A stretch of DNA of 41,704 bases from an uncultured Bacilli bacterium. Lineage in GTDB: Bacteria > Bacillota_I > Bacilli_A > RF39 > UBA660. Location of the stretch: NCBI GenBank assembly GCA_947632275.1, contig CANROR010000001.1, forward strand, positions 1-41,704, written 5' to 3'. The translations under genes and the position numbers were made by a program. Of the stretch, positions 16,335 to 25,152 are shown one piece after another (the first letter of the stretch is position 1; the number at the start of each line of letters is the position of its first letter). The notes beneath the pieces were generated by a model. It did not search any database. It was not told the DNA's origin and saw only the letters and a list, made by a program, of their open reading frames with translations.

Positions 16335-17246
16335 TTAATATTTTATTTTATACATTAATTTTTTTAATTTTCGTCCTAAAGTATCCGCGACTAAAAAATT
16401 ACTAACCTTTGCTTCTTTAATTAACCTTTTCGCTTTTCCTAACTTATCTTTATCCAAAGTTTTAACTTTTGATAAAATGCCATTGGCATAATAACTTTTT
16501 AAATATTTTTTACATTGCATATTTATATTATCACAATTATCAATTTTTTTTAAGTTATTCTTAAAAAAATAAAGATAATCAATAAATTTTTGCCATTCTT
16601 TTTCTTTATTAGTACTTAAACTATTGGCTCTAATAACATAATTATAACCGGCAAAATTAAGACAACTTATTGTCTCGGCCTTCATTAAAACTAAAGGAAT
16701 AAGACCAAAATCTTCATGTAAGCGCCCTTTAGCAAATTTAAAATCATGCTTCAACCAAAATTCTTTTTTAAAGCAATATAACCAAGCCGCTTCGACGAAA
16801 GGATCTTTTAAAATGGTCATGATGGCTTCACTCGCCTTTTTTAATCTAAATGGGGTACTAGCAATTTTAACTTTTTCCTTGTCCTCAATTTTATTTAAAG
16901 CCAAACGCAAGACATCCGGCTTATCTTGCCTGACAACCTCATTGATTTTTTGAAGTAAATCTTTTTCAATATAATCATCACTATCAATAAATAAAAGATA
17001 ATCGCCACTTATTTTCTTTAACCCATAATTTCGAGCATCGGATAAACCACCATTGGTTTTATTAAATACCAAAAAATTCTTTTTCTTTTGGCAAAATTCC
17101 TTAACTTTTGCTAAAGAATTATCCGTCGAACCATCATTAACAATAATGACTTCATAGTTTTTATACGTTTGATTATAAATACTATCTAAACATTTAATGA
17201 CGTAATCTTCGACATTATAAACAGGAACAATAATACTAAATTTCAT
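16335..17246 (-). CDS. Family 2 glycosyltransferase
   Basis: GT-A sugar transferase with FSIIVPVYNVEDYVIKCLDS, IIVNDGSTDNS, NGGLSDARNYGL, the metal motif in LLFIDSDDYI and the acidic HEDFGLIPLVL motif near residue 178. It resembles EpsE/EpsJ-type capsule transferases. The ATG has GGAG 6 bases upstream, and only one base separates it from the previous stop. The C-terminal helix is basic, consistent with membrane association. Acceptor and donor are unknown. Confidence 0.9.
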   Translation of the reverse strand: MKFSIIVPVYNVEDYVIKCLDSIYNQTYKNYEVIIVNDGSTDNSLAKVKEFCQKKKNFLVFNKTNGGLSDARNYGLKKISGDYLLFIDSDDYIEKDLLQKINEVVRQDKPDVLRLALNKIEDKEKVKIASTPFRLKKASEAIMTILKDPFVEAAWLYCFKKEFWLKHDFKFAKGRLHEDFGLIPLVLMKAETISCLNFAGYNYVIRANSLSTNKEKEWQKFIDYLYFFKNNLKKIDNCDNINMQCKKYLKSYYANGILSKVKTLDKDKLGKAKRLIKEAKVSNFLVADTLGRKLKKLMYKIKY

Positions 17247-17247
17247 C

Positions 17248-18315
17248 TTAATCTCCTATAATATGATTTATGGTCTTACTTATTTCGGCATTAAATTGCC
17301 GAATATCAAATTTTTTAAATTGAACTTGATTTGTCAAAACTTTTTCCATCGCTAATGCAATATCCTCTTTTCTTTTCGAGGTAATAATTCCATAGTCTTC
17401 ACCAATAATCGTAGAAGCATCGGATACATCAGTTGTAATAATCGGTTTATTTAAAGCTAAAGCTTCACTAAAAACAACGGGATAACCTTCCCAATCGGAA
17501 GTTATAACTACGGCATCGGCAATTTTGTAATAAGGATACGGATTTTGTTGAAAACCGAAGAATTTAATTGTACCTTCCAATCCCAAGCCTTGAACCATTT
17601 TTTGATATTTGTCATGATCAGGGCCATCACCTATAAAAAGGACTGCAAAATCATAACCCTTCTTTTTTAACAATTGACTGGCTTCAATAATTCGCCCTAA
17701 TTTTTTACTTTTATCATCATGTCTTCCGACATTTATAAAAGTAAATTTTTGCTTTTGATAAGTTATTTTTTCTTTAACTAATTTATTTATTTTAGCCAGA
17801 TCAATATAATTTCGACATAAAATTAATTTATTTTGAGGAGCAAAAACTTTTTGATAATTAGTTAAAGCTCGGGCCGAAACAAAAACGATATTTTGGAATT
17901 CTTGAGCTTTTATTTTTTGATAAAAATCCCGACCTTCATTTTTTTCCATTTTCGTATAATCACTATGAACCCAAAGGTAATTTTTTTTACATACGCGTCT
18001 AACAATAATCGAAAAGGCATAATTATAAGTAGTATAACTTATGGCTACATCAAACTTATGCCGATATTTAATTATCGTTTTAATTAAATTAAGCCGATTA
18101 TATATTTTACGCGCCAATACCAAACCGGTGGTTTTTAATTTATAATCGATAACCTTAACCGCGGCCGGCACATCTTTTAAAAATATGCCTTTCTTTTCTT
18201 CTAAAAGTAACGTAACATCATATTTAGAATAATCAATTAAATTTAAAAAAGTGATTAAACTAGTTTCAATGCCGCCATAGTCTAACGTATTAGCCGTTAT
18301 CAAAATCTTTTTCAT
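17248..18315 (-). CDS. Family 4 glycosyltransferase
   Basis: GT-B glycosyltransferase (355 residues). N-terminal ITANTLDYGGIETSLITFL, central FINVGRHDDKSKKLGRII, FIGDGPDHDKYQ, KFFGFQQNPYPYYKIAD, and the EX7E motif in EGYPVVFSEALALNKPIITTDV. The GGIE instead of GGAE motif is a common variant. The start overlaps the GT32 stop as ATGA. It probably adds a sugar within the same repeat unit as the neighbouring transferases. Confidence 0.9.
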   Translation of the reverse strand: MKKILITANTLDYGGIETSLITFLNLIDYSKYDVTLLLEEKKGIFLKDVPAAVKVIDYKLKTTGLVLARKIYNRLNLIKTIIKYRHKFDVAISYTTYNYAFSIIVRRVCKKNYLWVHSDYTKMEKNEGRDFYQKIKAQEFQNIVFVSARALTNYQKVFAPQNKLILCRNYIDLAKINKLVKEKITYQKQKFTFINVGRHDDKSKKLGRIIEASQLLKKKGYDFAVLFIGDGPDHDKYQKMVQGLGLEGTIKFFGFQQNPYPYYKIADAVVITSDWEGYPVVFSEALALNKPIITTDVSDASTIIGEDYGIITSKRKEDIALAMEKVLTNQVQFKKFDIRQFNAEISKTINHIIGD

Positions 18316-19109
18316 GCTTTACCTCGCAATAAATTAAAAATTTTTTTAACAATTTTAAACGGAATTTTTAAAATATATTTAATTCTAAGTTCAAATCGTA
18401 AATATTTTAACCCCTTTTCGACGCCGTATTTGTCGGTCAACTCTTTTTTCCGTCTTTCTTCTTTTTGTTGCCATTTAGGTAACCACGAACCATTAAAATG
18501 ATGAATCGCCACCGTCTCTGGTTTTAATTCTATGGCTCCCGTATCATGGTTCTTAGGACAAAATACGGAAGCGGGATAAAGAACGACATCGCCCAAATCT
18601 TGATAGGTATTATCTAACTTCAAAGGATAATTAGCCTTGGTTAAATTCGTAATAAAAATGACATTGGTCGTTAAATCATACTCATCTTTACCCACTTTAA
18701 AATGTTTATTTTTATAATCATCTAAAAGTAATTTAATCCATTTATTATGTTTACAACTTGCCATTAAACCCGTGGGAATTAAATTATTATTTTCAAAGCC
18801 TGAGAAAGCCGGATGGGTTAAAAAAGAATCTAGATTTTTTAAAAGTTCGACATCCGTATCCATATAAATTCCCCCATAGTTATAAAGGACATAAAGCCGA
18901 ACATAATCGGTGACAAAAGCATACTTTTTAGCTTCATAGGCTTCTTTAACGTAAGCGTTGGTATTAAGATCAAAATTATCTTCATTCCATTCAATTATTT
19001 CATAATCAGGACAATACTTCGACCATGAGGCAATCCAATTTAAAATCTCGGGACTTTTTTTACCCCGACCAAACCAACAATAATGAATTTTTTTAGGAAT
19101 CGTTTTCAT
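18312..19109 (-). CDS. Family 32 (DXD-type) glycosyltransferase
   Basis: Capsular sugar transferase of the Gly_transf_sug type. The diagnostic N-terminus KKIHYCWFGRGKKSPEI is followed by EIIEWNEDNF, AFVTDYVRLYVLYNYGGIYMD and the DXD metal motif in MDTDVEL. The C-terminal part has the typical AIHHFNGSW. A basic amphipathic tail may bind the membrane. It overlaps the genes on both sides by ATGA, so it is coupled within the operon. Sugar specificity is unknown; members often add mannose, galactose or related sugars. Confidence 0.88.
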   Translation of the reverse strand: MKTIPKKIHYCWFGRGKKSPEILNWIASWSKYCPDYEIIEWNEDNFDLNTNAYVKEAYEAKKYAFVTDYVRLYVLYNYGGIYMDTDVELLKNLDSFLTHPAFSGFENNNLIPTGLMASCKHNKWIKLLLDDYKNKHFKVGKDEYDLTTNVIFITNLTKANYPLKLDNTYQDLGDVVLYPASVFCPKNHDTGAIELKPETVAIHHFNGSWLPKWQQKEERRKKELTDKYGVEKGLKYLRFELRIKYILKIPFKIVKKIFNLLRGKA

Positions 19110-20638
19110 GCTTTTTTTCTCCTTTTAAGCATGGTGAAAAATTCTTGGCGATCCTCTTTCGTTAAAATAATAAATAAATTAAGAGCCACTGTCAAAACAC
19201 TTAAAATAAGACACGCTAATATTAAAGAAAGCCAACTATGAATAAAGATAAATTTTTTAATAACAATAGCTAAAATAAGACAAATAATATTAACAAGCGT
19301 AATTTTCATAAGTAAAGGATAAAAACTCTTCCAAGATAAATTTAAACACTTCGCCGAATACAAAGGCAAAAAGACCCAACACTTAATTAAACTAATAACT
19401 GAACCAACACCCGCGATAATATAAAGTTTTAAAGTATTATCAGCTGTAACATGTAACAATATAAAGGTTATTAAAAGCGTAAAAAAAGATGAGAAAATTA
19501 AAAATAGGGAAGACTCTTTAACATTATTAGTAGCCGTGAAAATATACCACATCGGTTCTAAAGCTAAAGCAAAGATTAAACCAATGCCAAATAAACCCGA
19601 CAAATTCCGTAAGATTGTCGCATTTTCTAAAGGCGTCCAAAGATTATAAAATTCGGTTCCAAAAATAAACAAAATGGCAATTGGAATGCAAGAAATTAAA
19701 GCTAAAATCTTACATGAGAAATTAATTTGATTTTTCATTTCTTCGTAATTTTTCTTGGCATAGCTAATTGTTAAAGATGGAGCTAAAATGCTCGCCAAAA
19801 GGCCAAAAGCCGCCAGAATTTGATTAGGTAAAGTCTTAGATACCGCGAGCGTTCCCATGGCTAGAGAACTAATAAAAATATTACAAATAAGTAAATCTAA
19901 GCTACTCGATAAAACATTACTAATTTTATTTATCGAATTCCAAATTCCACTTTTAATTAATGTAAAAACATGTTTTAAACTATAATCTTTTTTCTTAACC
20001 TTTAATTCAGGAGCCAGTTTTTTCGTATAATAGTAATTTAAAAACGCAATAATAATATTACAAATAAGAATGGCTAAACCAACATACCAAATATAAGGCG
20101 GTAATTTCGCATACAAGACAATTAAAATAATAATTCTAATAGTTTGGCCTAAAACATTAATTAAAGAACAAATATAAGTTTTGTTTTTGGAATATGGCCC
20201 AATCGTAAAAATGGAACTTAAGATGGTTAAAATAAAATTTAAAAACAAAAAGGCCCAAAGTAATTTAACATCCCCTACTAAGCTAGGACTTATATTAACC
20301 AATTTTTCTAAAAAAACTAAGACAAAAATAAAGATTAAGGCGATAATGCTTGCAATAAAAATATTAGAAAGCATCACCGAACTATAAAATTTATTGGCTT
20401 CGGCATATTTTTTCTGCGTTAAATTAACTAAAATAAAACGGGTTGCCATGGAATTTAAAGCCACCGTAATAATTTGGGCATAATTAATGAAATCATTACC
20501 TAAAGTGACAAAACCATAAGCTTCGGCCCCAATTTTTCGCGTAATAAACGGAACTAATAATAAACTTAAGCCGACATTAATAAATAAAAGTAAGATTTGG
20601 GAGCCAAAATTAATTAAAAAGATTTTTTTATCTTTCAT
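19106..20638 (-). CDS. Wzx-type polysaccharide flippase (MOP superfamily)
   Basis: Polytopic protein (510 residues, about 12-14 helices) that moves undecaprenyl-linked repeat units across the membrane. The N-terminus INFGSQILLLFINVGLSLLLVP, followed by FITRKIGAEAYGFVTLGNDFINY, is typical of RfbX/Wzx proteins. The Wzx assignment over a peptidoglycan (MurJ) flippase rests on this N-terminal pattern and on the surrounding transferases and polymerase. It is coupled to the tagO-like gene upstream and the GT32 gene downstream by ATGA overlaps. Confidence 0.88.
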   Translation of the reverse strand: MKDKKIFLINFGSQILLLFINVGLSLLLVPFITRKIGAEAYGFVTLGNDFINYAQIITVALNSMATRFILVNLTQKKYAEANKFYSSVMLSNIFIASIIALIFIFVLVFLEKLVNISPSLVGDVKLLWAFLFLNFILTILSSIFTIGPYSKNKTYICSLINVLGQTIRIIILIVLYAKLPPYIWYVGLAILICNIIIAFLNYYYTKKLAPELKVKKKDYSLKHVFTLIKSGIWNSINKISNVLSSSLDLLICNIFISSLAMGTLAVSKTLPNQILAAFGLLASILAPSLTISYAKKNYEEMKNQINFSCKILALISCIPIAILFIFGTEFYNLWTPLENATILRNLSGLFGIGLIFALALEPMWYIFTATNNVKESSLFLIFSSFFTLLITFILLHVTADNTLKLYIIAGVGSVISLIKCWVFLPLYSAKCLNLSWKSFYPLLMKITLVNIICLILAIVIKKFIFIHSWLSLILACLILSVLTVALNLFIILTKEDRQEFFTMLKRRKKA

Positions 20639-21762
20639 GATTTTTTCTTCTTTCTTTTTTGTTTCTTTGTCGCTTTCTTACTTGCCTTTTTCTTTTCTTG
20701 TTTCTTTTGCACTTGTTCACTTGCTTGATGATGTTCAAATAAAATATTGGTTTTTAAAACAATATATAAGAAGAAAATCATTACGGCCACATACATAACA
20801 ATTGCTTGTTTATTATCGCCAATGACATAAAGAATCGAAATCGCCGCGAAAATAATGTTAATTAAATAAATTAAAAGAACGGTTTTTGTTGGTGATGATG
20901 TCATTTTCAAAAGTTGATGATGCAAGTGTTCTTTGTCGGGATGCCCAATTGATTCTCTTTTTAAAAGTCGCCGAAAAATAGCTAAAAGGGTATCAAAAAT
21001 CGGAATAAACAAAATAATTAAAGGAATAATTATCGAAGTTATCGTCGTAACTTTATAACCTAATAATGCAATAATAGCAATCATGAAGCCTAAGAACATA
21101 CTTCCCGTATCACCAATAAAAATTTTGGCCGGAGGAAAATTATGAACTAAAAAACCTAAAGTACTACCTAACATTATTAAAGCTAAAATAACATCTAAGC
21201 CCCCTAAAGAATTACGGGTAAAACCTAAAATGGCAATCGTTAAAAAATAAATAGAACTTATGCCTGAAGACAAGCCATCTAAGCCATCAATTAAATTAAT
21301 CGCATTAATAATTGCAACAATAAAGAAAACCGATAATATCATATTAATCCATGTTGGAAAAGATAAATTGTACCCTAAAATAGATAAATCATTAAAATAA
21401 AGTTTGCCATAAAAGACGACAACAGATGCGGCTAAAACTTGAAATAAAAATTTATATCTAGGTGGAATCGAATTAATATCATCAACGATACCCGTTAAAA
21501 TAATGATGAAACCCCCAATTAAAAGACTAATCATTTGGGTTGAAACCGGCGCATATAATATATACCCTAATAAAAATGAGGCAAAAACCGCTAAACCACC
21601 CAACCGGGGAATCGGTTTTTTATGGATTTTTCTTTCATTAGGAATATCCATAGCATTTATATGAACTGCAATTTTTTTAATTAAGAAAACTAACAATAAA
21701 CTGGTAATAAAGGTTACAAGCACAATACTATAAACACTAAAACCATTAATTTTTAAGTTCAT
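20635..21762 (-). CDS. tagO: Undecaprenyl-phosphate GlcNAc-1-phosphate transferase (TagO/WecA-like)
   Basis: Initiates surface polymer synthesis by moving a sugar phosphate, usually GlcNAc-1-P, to undecaprenyl phosphate. About ten transmembrane helices carry the family motifs: IPNERKIHKKPIPRLGG, the Mg-site DD (D94-D95), NLIDGLDGLSSG (D159, D162), GDTGSMFLGF and the HHQ motif in DKEHLHHQLLK. The 30-residue C-terminal tail is extremely Lys-rich. The gene starts the operon with an extended -10 promoter 20 bases upstream. The product could feed the adjacent polysaccharide, wall teichoic acid, or both; no teichoic acid genes are in the window. Confidence 0.92.
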   Translation of the reverse strand: MNLKINGFSVYSIVLVTFITSLLLVFLIKKIAVHINAMDIPNERKIHKKPIPRLGGLAVFASFLLGYILYAPVSTQMISLLIGGFIIILTGIVDDINSIPPRYKFLFQVLAASVVVFYGKLYFNDLSILGYNLSFPTWINMILSVFFIVAIINAINLIDGLDGLSSGISSIYFLTIAILGFTRNSLGGLDVILALIMLGSTLGFLVHNFPPAKIFIGDTGSMFLGFMIAIIALLGYKVTTITSIIIPLIILFIPIFDTLLAIFRRLLKRESIGHPDKEHLHHQLLKMTSSPTKTVLLIYLINIIFAAISILYVIGDNKQAIVMYVAVMIFFLYIVLKTNILFEHHQASEQVQKKQEKKKASKKATKKQKRKKKKS

Positions 21763-21781
21763 TTTAAATCACCATACTATA

Positions 21782-21787
21782 ATTATA
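21782..21787 (-). promoter_or_regulatory. Extended -10 promoter of the polysaccharide operon
   Basis: TGATATAAT on the minus strand is a TGnTATAAT extended -10; the TTTAAC -35 at 17 bases is weak. The predicted start lies about 13 bases before the tagO-like ATG. Confidence 0.6.
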
Positions 21788-21866
21788 TCAGTTCTTTGAC
21801 AGAAGTTAAAGGCTTTTTAGTTGCGATTGCTTATATTTTATGATAAGCTTTTTATGAGGGATAAAG

Positions 21867-22295
21867 ATGAATAAAAAAGGTTTTACATTGACTGAACTCT
21901 TGGCAACAATTACCGTTTTGGCGATTATTATTACTATTAGTGTGGCTAGCTATAATACTATTCAAAAAAACGTTTTGGATCAACAATACGAAAATTTAAA
22001 AAGTTATATTTTAAGTGGCGCGGAAGATTATGCCCATAAAAATAATTTTGCTCCTGTGAATGAAAAAGAAGAAATTCATATCTATATTAATGTTGAAAAA
22101 TTAATAAAACAAGGTATTATTACCGCGGACGATCAATCAGGAAATATCATAAATCCTGTCGATAAAACCATAATGAATGATAAATGTATTAAAATTGATT
22201 ATATTAACGAATCTCGTTCCTATGAAGCTAGCTTTGAAGAAAATGAGACAAATTGTCAAACTACTTTACCCCACATTGTAAGAACTAAAAAATGA
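21867..22295 (+). CDS. Type IV pilin-like protein with N-methylation motif
   Basis: Prepilin-type protein of 142 residues. The short leader MNKKG is followed by FTLTELLATITVLAIIITISV, with the cleavage site after Gly5, Glu at mature position 5 and a hydrophobic assembly helix. The rest is polar and ends with two cysteines (in NDKCIKI and NETNCQT) that could form a disulfide. ATG is preceded by GAGGG. It is monocistronic, divergent from the polysaccharide operon and convergent with rseP. No prepilin peptidase, assembly ATPase or platform gene is in the window, so whether it forms a pilus, pseudopilus or another surface structure is unknown. Confidence 0.85.
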   Translation: MNKKGFTLTELLATITVLAIIITISVASYNTIQKNVLDQQYENLKSYILSGAEDYAHKNNFAPVNEKEEIHIYINVEKLIKQGIITADDQSGNIINPVDKTIMNDKCIKIDYINESRSYEASFEENETNCQTTLPHIVRTKK

Positions 22296-22324
22296 TTTCC
22301 TAATTTAAGAAAATCATTTTTTTA
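22288..22324. terminator. Bidirectional terminator between the pilin gene and rseP
   Basis: The inverted repeat AAAATGATTT/AAATCATTTT is followed by T-runs on both strands and lies exactly between two convergent genes. Confidence 0.8.
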
Positions 22325-23380
22325 TTAGAATAATTTAATAATATCTTGAATTGTTATATATACCATTAAGATTAGAAGTAAGATAAAACCAATGGTATGA
22401 CAAATATTTTCGAACTTTTGATTCACAGGACTACCCTTTATCTTTTCAATAAGTAAGAATAAGACGTGACCACCATCAAAAGCTGGGAATGGTAAGATAT
22501 TAATAAAGCCGACATTAATTGATAATAACGCAATTAAATAGAATAAATAATCTAAACCATAGCCTTGAGAAACATCCACTACTTGATAAATTCCCACTGG
22601 ACCTGATAAAGCATTTAAAGAAATCTTACCGGTGAATAAACCCGTGATTGTTAACCACATGGAATGAACGATACTGCCAAACTTTTGGAACGAATACTTT
22701 AGACAATCCCAAAGATTTTTCGTTTTGGTTGTCTCAACCATCATCCCAAAGACTTGTCTTTCTTCGCCAGTGGTTTCATCTTTTTCCGTAGTTGGGGTTA
22801 TTTTATATGTATCTTTTTGGCCATCTTGATGTTCGACTTCAAAAGTATAATAGTTTTTATCATTTTTCATATAAAGAACAATTTGCGCAACATCCCAACT
22901 ATTTACTTTATAACCATTTATTTTGGTTATTCTATCGCCTTTAACAATTCCGGCTTCAGCCATAGGATAACCTTCTAAAGCTTCATCCACAACTGGTTTT
23001 AAAGTATTGCCACCCCAGATTAAAGCACCAACGAAAAGAAGCAATAAAGCTAAAATAAAGTTATTAGTAACCCCGGCCACTAGAATAATTAAGCGTTGAT
23101 ACCACGGCTTATTACACATTAATTTTTTCTTATCAACTTTTTCGTCATCGTCGTAAACTTCACCAGCCATCGAAACAAAACCACCAATTGGTATGGCTCT
23201 AATATTATAATTTATCTGATCTTTTTTGCATTTATGACTAAAAATGACTGGCCCCATCCCAATGGAAAATTCATAAATATGAACCCCAAATGTTTTAGCC
23301 CAAATAAAGTGCCCAAATTCATGAACTAAGATAATTATTCCTAAAATAAAAATTAAAACAAGTATTGATAAAATCCACAT
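22325..23380 (-). CDS. rseP: Site-2 intramembrane metalloprotease RseP/RasP
   Basis: Zinc protease that cleaves membrane-embedded substrates such as anti-sigma factors and spent signal peptides. HExxH (H20-E21, H24) lies in the first transmembrane helix within ILVHEFGHFIWAKTFGV, then a PDZ domain (about 125-205, with GIVKGDRITKINGYKV) and the second active-site motif NILPFPAFDGGH, where the Asp is the third zinc ligand. Length is 351 residues. AGGAGG is perfectly placed before the ATG. It follows cdsA by 9 bases, but dxr, often between them, is absent. Confidence 0.94.
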   Translation of the reverse strand: MWILSILVLIFILGIIILVHEFGHFIWAKTFGVHIYEFSIGMGPVIFSHKCKKDQINYNIRAIPIGGFVSMAGEVYDDDEKVDKKKLMCNKPWYQRLIILVAGVTNNFILALLLLFVGALIWGGNTLKPVVDEALEGYPMAEAGIVKGDRITKINGYKVNSWDVAQIVLYMKNDKNYYTFEVEHQDGQKDTYKITPTTEKDETTGEERQVFGMMVETTKTKNLWDCLKYSFQKFGSIVHSMWLTITGLFTGKISLNALSGPVGIYQVVDVSQGYGLDYLFYLIALLSINVGFINILPFPAFDGGHVLFLLIEKIKGSPVNQKFENICHTIGFILLLILMVYITIQDIIKLF

Positions 23381-23389
23381 AGTTCCTCC

Positions 23390-24178
23390 TTATAGATATA
23401 GCATTAATAAAAAATATGTTAAAATTACAAAAATAAAACTATCTAAACGGTCTAATATTCCCCCGTGACCCGGCATAATATTCGAAAAATCTTTAATTGC
23501 ATTTTCTCTTTTGATTTTACTCATAAACAAATCCCCGATTTGCCCTACTACCGATAAAATAGCCGTTACTAAAACAATTTTAAAAGAAAATGGTTTTACT
23601 AATAACGAATAAATAATAACGCCGCCAATAGTTCCGGCAAAGAAACCCGCAAAAGAACCTTCCCAAGTTTTATTAGGACTTATCTTCGGGCAAAGTTTGT
23701 TTTTGCCAAAAGCTTTACCAAAAATATAAGCAAAAGTATCCGTTAAAATAGGAATTGATAATAAATAGATAAATAACATTAAGCTTCGATTCCGCGCAAT
23801 AATAAATAAGTTAAAAGTAATCCCTAAAAATAAGGTAATTCCTAATAAATAAAAAGCATCTTTCGTCGAATATTTATCTTGATAATACACCGTTGGTAAT
23901 GTTAAAAAGATTAAAGATAAAATAATGCGTTCATACGATACTCCAAAATAAGTAGCACGTTCGACAAAATTATCTAATATCAATAAAGCCAAACAAACTA
24001 CGCCAAAAAAGATCATTAATTTAGGTAATTTTTTATGACTTTTTCTTAAATCCATCAATTCTTTATAACCTAACATGGCTAAAATGCCAACACCTAAGTA
24101 AAAAGGATAACCACCTACATAAATAAGGGGAATAGCAATAATTGAAGCTATTATTGCACTTAAAACTCTTGTTTTCAT
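23390..24178 (-). CDS. cdsA: Phosphatidate cytidylyltransferase
   Basis: Makes CDP-diacylglycerol from phosphatidic acid and CTP; its product is the substrate of PgsA encoded at the start of the window. About eight hydrophobic helices end in the CDP-DAG synthase signature: SVVGQIGDLFMSKIKR, then KDFSNIMPGHGGILDRLDS. The segment SPNKTWEGSFAGF is also diagnostic. Length (262) is usual. Its own sigma-A promoter lies upstream; the ATG has an AAGG site. uppS, the usual upstream neighbour, is not here. Confidence 0.95.
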   Translation of the reverse strand: MKTRVLSAIIASIIAIPLIYVGGYPFYLGVGILAMLGYKELMDLRKSHKKLPKLMIFFGVVCLALLILDNFVERATYFGVSYERIILSLIFLTLPTVYYQDKYSTKDAFYLLGITLFLGITFNLFIIARNRSLMLFIYLLSIPILTDTFAYIFGKAFGKNKLCPKISPNKTWEGSFAGFFAGTIGGVIIYSLLVKPFSFKIVLVTAILSVVGQIGDLFMSKIKRENAIKDFSNIMPGHGGILDRLDSFIFVILTYFLLMLYL

Positions 24179-24199
24179 ATCTTACCTTCTTCCATAATA

Positions 24200-24228
24200 A
24201 GTATACTATTTTTCTAAAAAGATGTAAA
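24200..24228 (-). promoter_or_regulatory. Sigma-A promoter for cdsA-rseP
   Basis: TTTACA and TATACT on the minus strand are spaced by exactly 17 bases; the predicted start is about 15 bases before the cdsA ATG. Confidence 0.75.
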
Positions 24229-24299
24229 TTATTTCTTAATTTAGTTCCAATTTTTTTAAATTCTATTTTCCAAAATTATAGTTATACTATTCATCTAAA

Positions 24300-24328
24300 T
24301 ATTACACTTTAAGCTTTTATGTTATAAT
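24300..24328 (+). promoter_or_regulatory. Extended -10 promoter for the 24349-24894 gene
   Basis: TGTTATAAT is an extended -10 with consensus hexamer at 24323-24328. The -35 at 17 bases is TATTAC, a partial match. Confidence 0.6.
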
Positions 24329-24348
24329 GGTCCTAGAAAGGAGTATAA

Positions 24349-24894
24349 ATGAAAAATTTTATTAAGAAAGCAGGATTTGTTTTAGGTTGTTCATTATTAC
24401 CAATTATTGTTTTTGGCATAACTATTTATATCGTTCTAACAAAGAGTACTGATTATAAGTACGAATTAGAATCTAACAGAGATTTTGATAACAAATATAT
24501 TAATAATTTTCAAAGTTTAGGTAGTATGGTTGCTTTCGGAGATAAGGGAATTAATGTGACCCCAGTCGATGCTTATATTGAAAGTGGCATGGTTATAGTT
24601 AAAAGTAAAATCGAAAATAAAACTGGTGTTAATTTAAAACTAAAGAATTTTGGAATAGTCACAGGAAATTTTACCAAAAATATTTTTTATACCGATTATG
24701 ATGAAGATACAGTTCTTAATAACGGTGATTCTAAAGAAGTAGAATTTGAAGTTGGCGCTTACGATATAATGAATACCAGCGATGATTTTCCAACTAATAT
24801 GGTATTTACTTTAGGTGCTTATAATGCTTCAAATAATAATTATAACGAATATAACTTAGATTTTACTATTGCTTGGAAATATGCTAGTCCATAG
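24349..24894 (+). CDS. Membrane-anchored exported protein of unknown function
   Basis: Unrecognised, 181 residues. One N-terminal hydrophobic helix (about 8-30) acts as signal anchor; the remainder is an all-beta, Asn/Asp-rich extracytoplasmic domain with alternating strands such as GMVIVKSKIENKTGVNLKLKNFGIVTGNF and SKEVEFEVGAYD. That pattern resembles the immunoglobulin-like DUF4352 domains of Gram-positive lipoproteins, but there is no lipobox cysteine and the match is only by eye. A strong AAAGGAG precedes the ATG. It has its own promoter and terminator. Confidence 0.7.
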   Translation: MKNFIKKAGFVLGCSLLPIIVFGITIYIVLTKSTDYKYELESNRDFDNKYINNFQSLGSMVAFGDKGINVTPVDAYIESGMVIVKSKIENKTGVNLKLKNFGIVTGNFTKNIFYTDYDEDTVLNNGDSKEVEFEVGAYDIMNTSDDFPTNMVFTLGAYNASNNNYNEYNLDFTIAWKYASP

Positions 24895-24936
24895 AAGTAA
24901 AAGAACCCAATTGAATCTTGAGATAGTTACTAATTT

Positions 24937-24975
24937 AAAAATCCTAACAAATTAAATGTTAGGATTTTTTTCTTT
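24937..24975. terminator. Bidirectional terminator for the exported-protein gene and tRNA-Lys
   Basis: A 13-bp stem (24937-24949 with 24957-24969) is followed by TTCTTTTC on the plus strand, and by TTTTTAAATT on the minus strand, where it follows the tRNA. Confidence 0.85.
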
Positions 24976-24978
24976 TCT

Positions 24979-25054
24979 TGGTGTCCCCTTAGGGATTCGA
25001 ACCCTAGACCCACTGATTAAGAGTCAGTTGCTCTACCAACTGAGCTAAGGAGAC
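24979..25054 (-). tRNA. tRNA-Lys (anticodon CUU)
   Basis: 76 bases with encoded CCA. Acceptor GTCTCCT pairs with AGGGGAC; D arm has AGTTGGTAGA; anticodon loop CTCTTAA gives anticodon CTT at 25021-25019; T loop GTTCGAATCC is canonical. It reads lysine codon AAG. Confidence 0.97.
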
Positions 25055-25073
25055 ATCTCTTAAATACTTGTTT

Positions 25074-25079
25074 AGTATA
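25074..25079 (-). promoter_or_regulatory. Extended -10 promoter for tRNA-Lys
   Basis: TGATATACT on the minus strand ends about 20 bases before the tRNA 5' end. The -35 is weak (T-rich). Confidence 0.55.
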
Positions 25080-25152
25080 TCATAATTTTAAAGAAAAAGA
25101 AATACCTTTTAAATTCGGCCTATTTATGTTACCATTATTTTGAGGTAAAGTT

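Noticed and set aside
21829..21853. GCTTAT/ATAAGC plus T-run before the pilin gene as a terminator
   Set aside because: Only a 6-bp A/T-rich stem and no gene ending upstream on that strand; could be an operator but unsupported.
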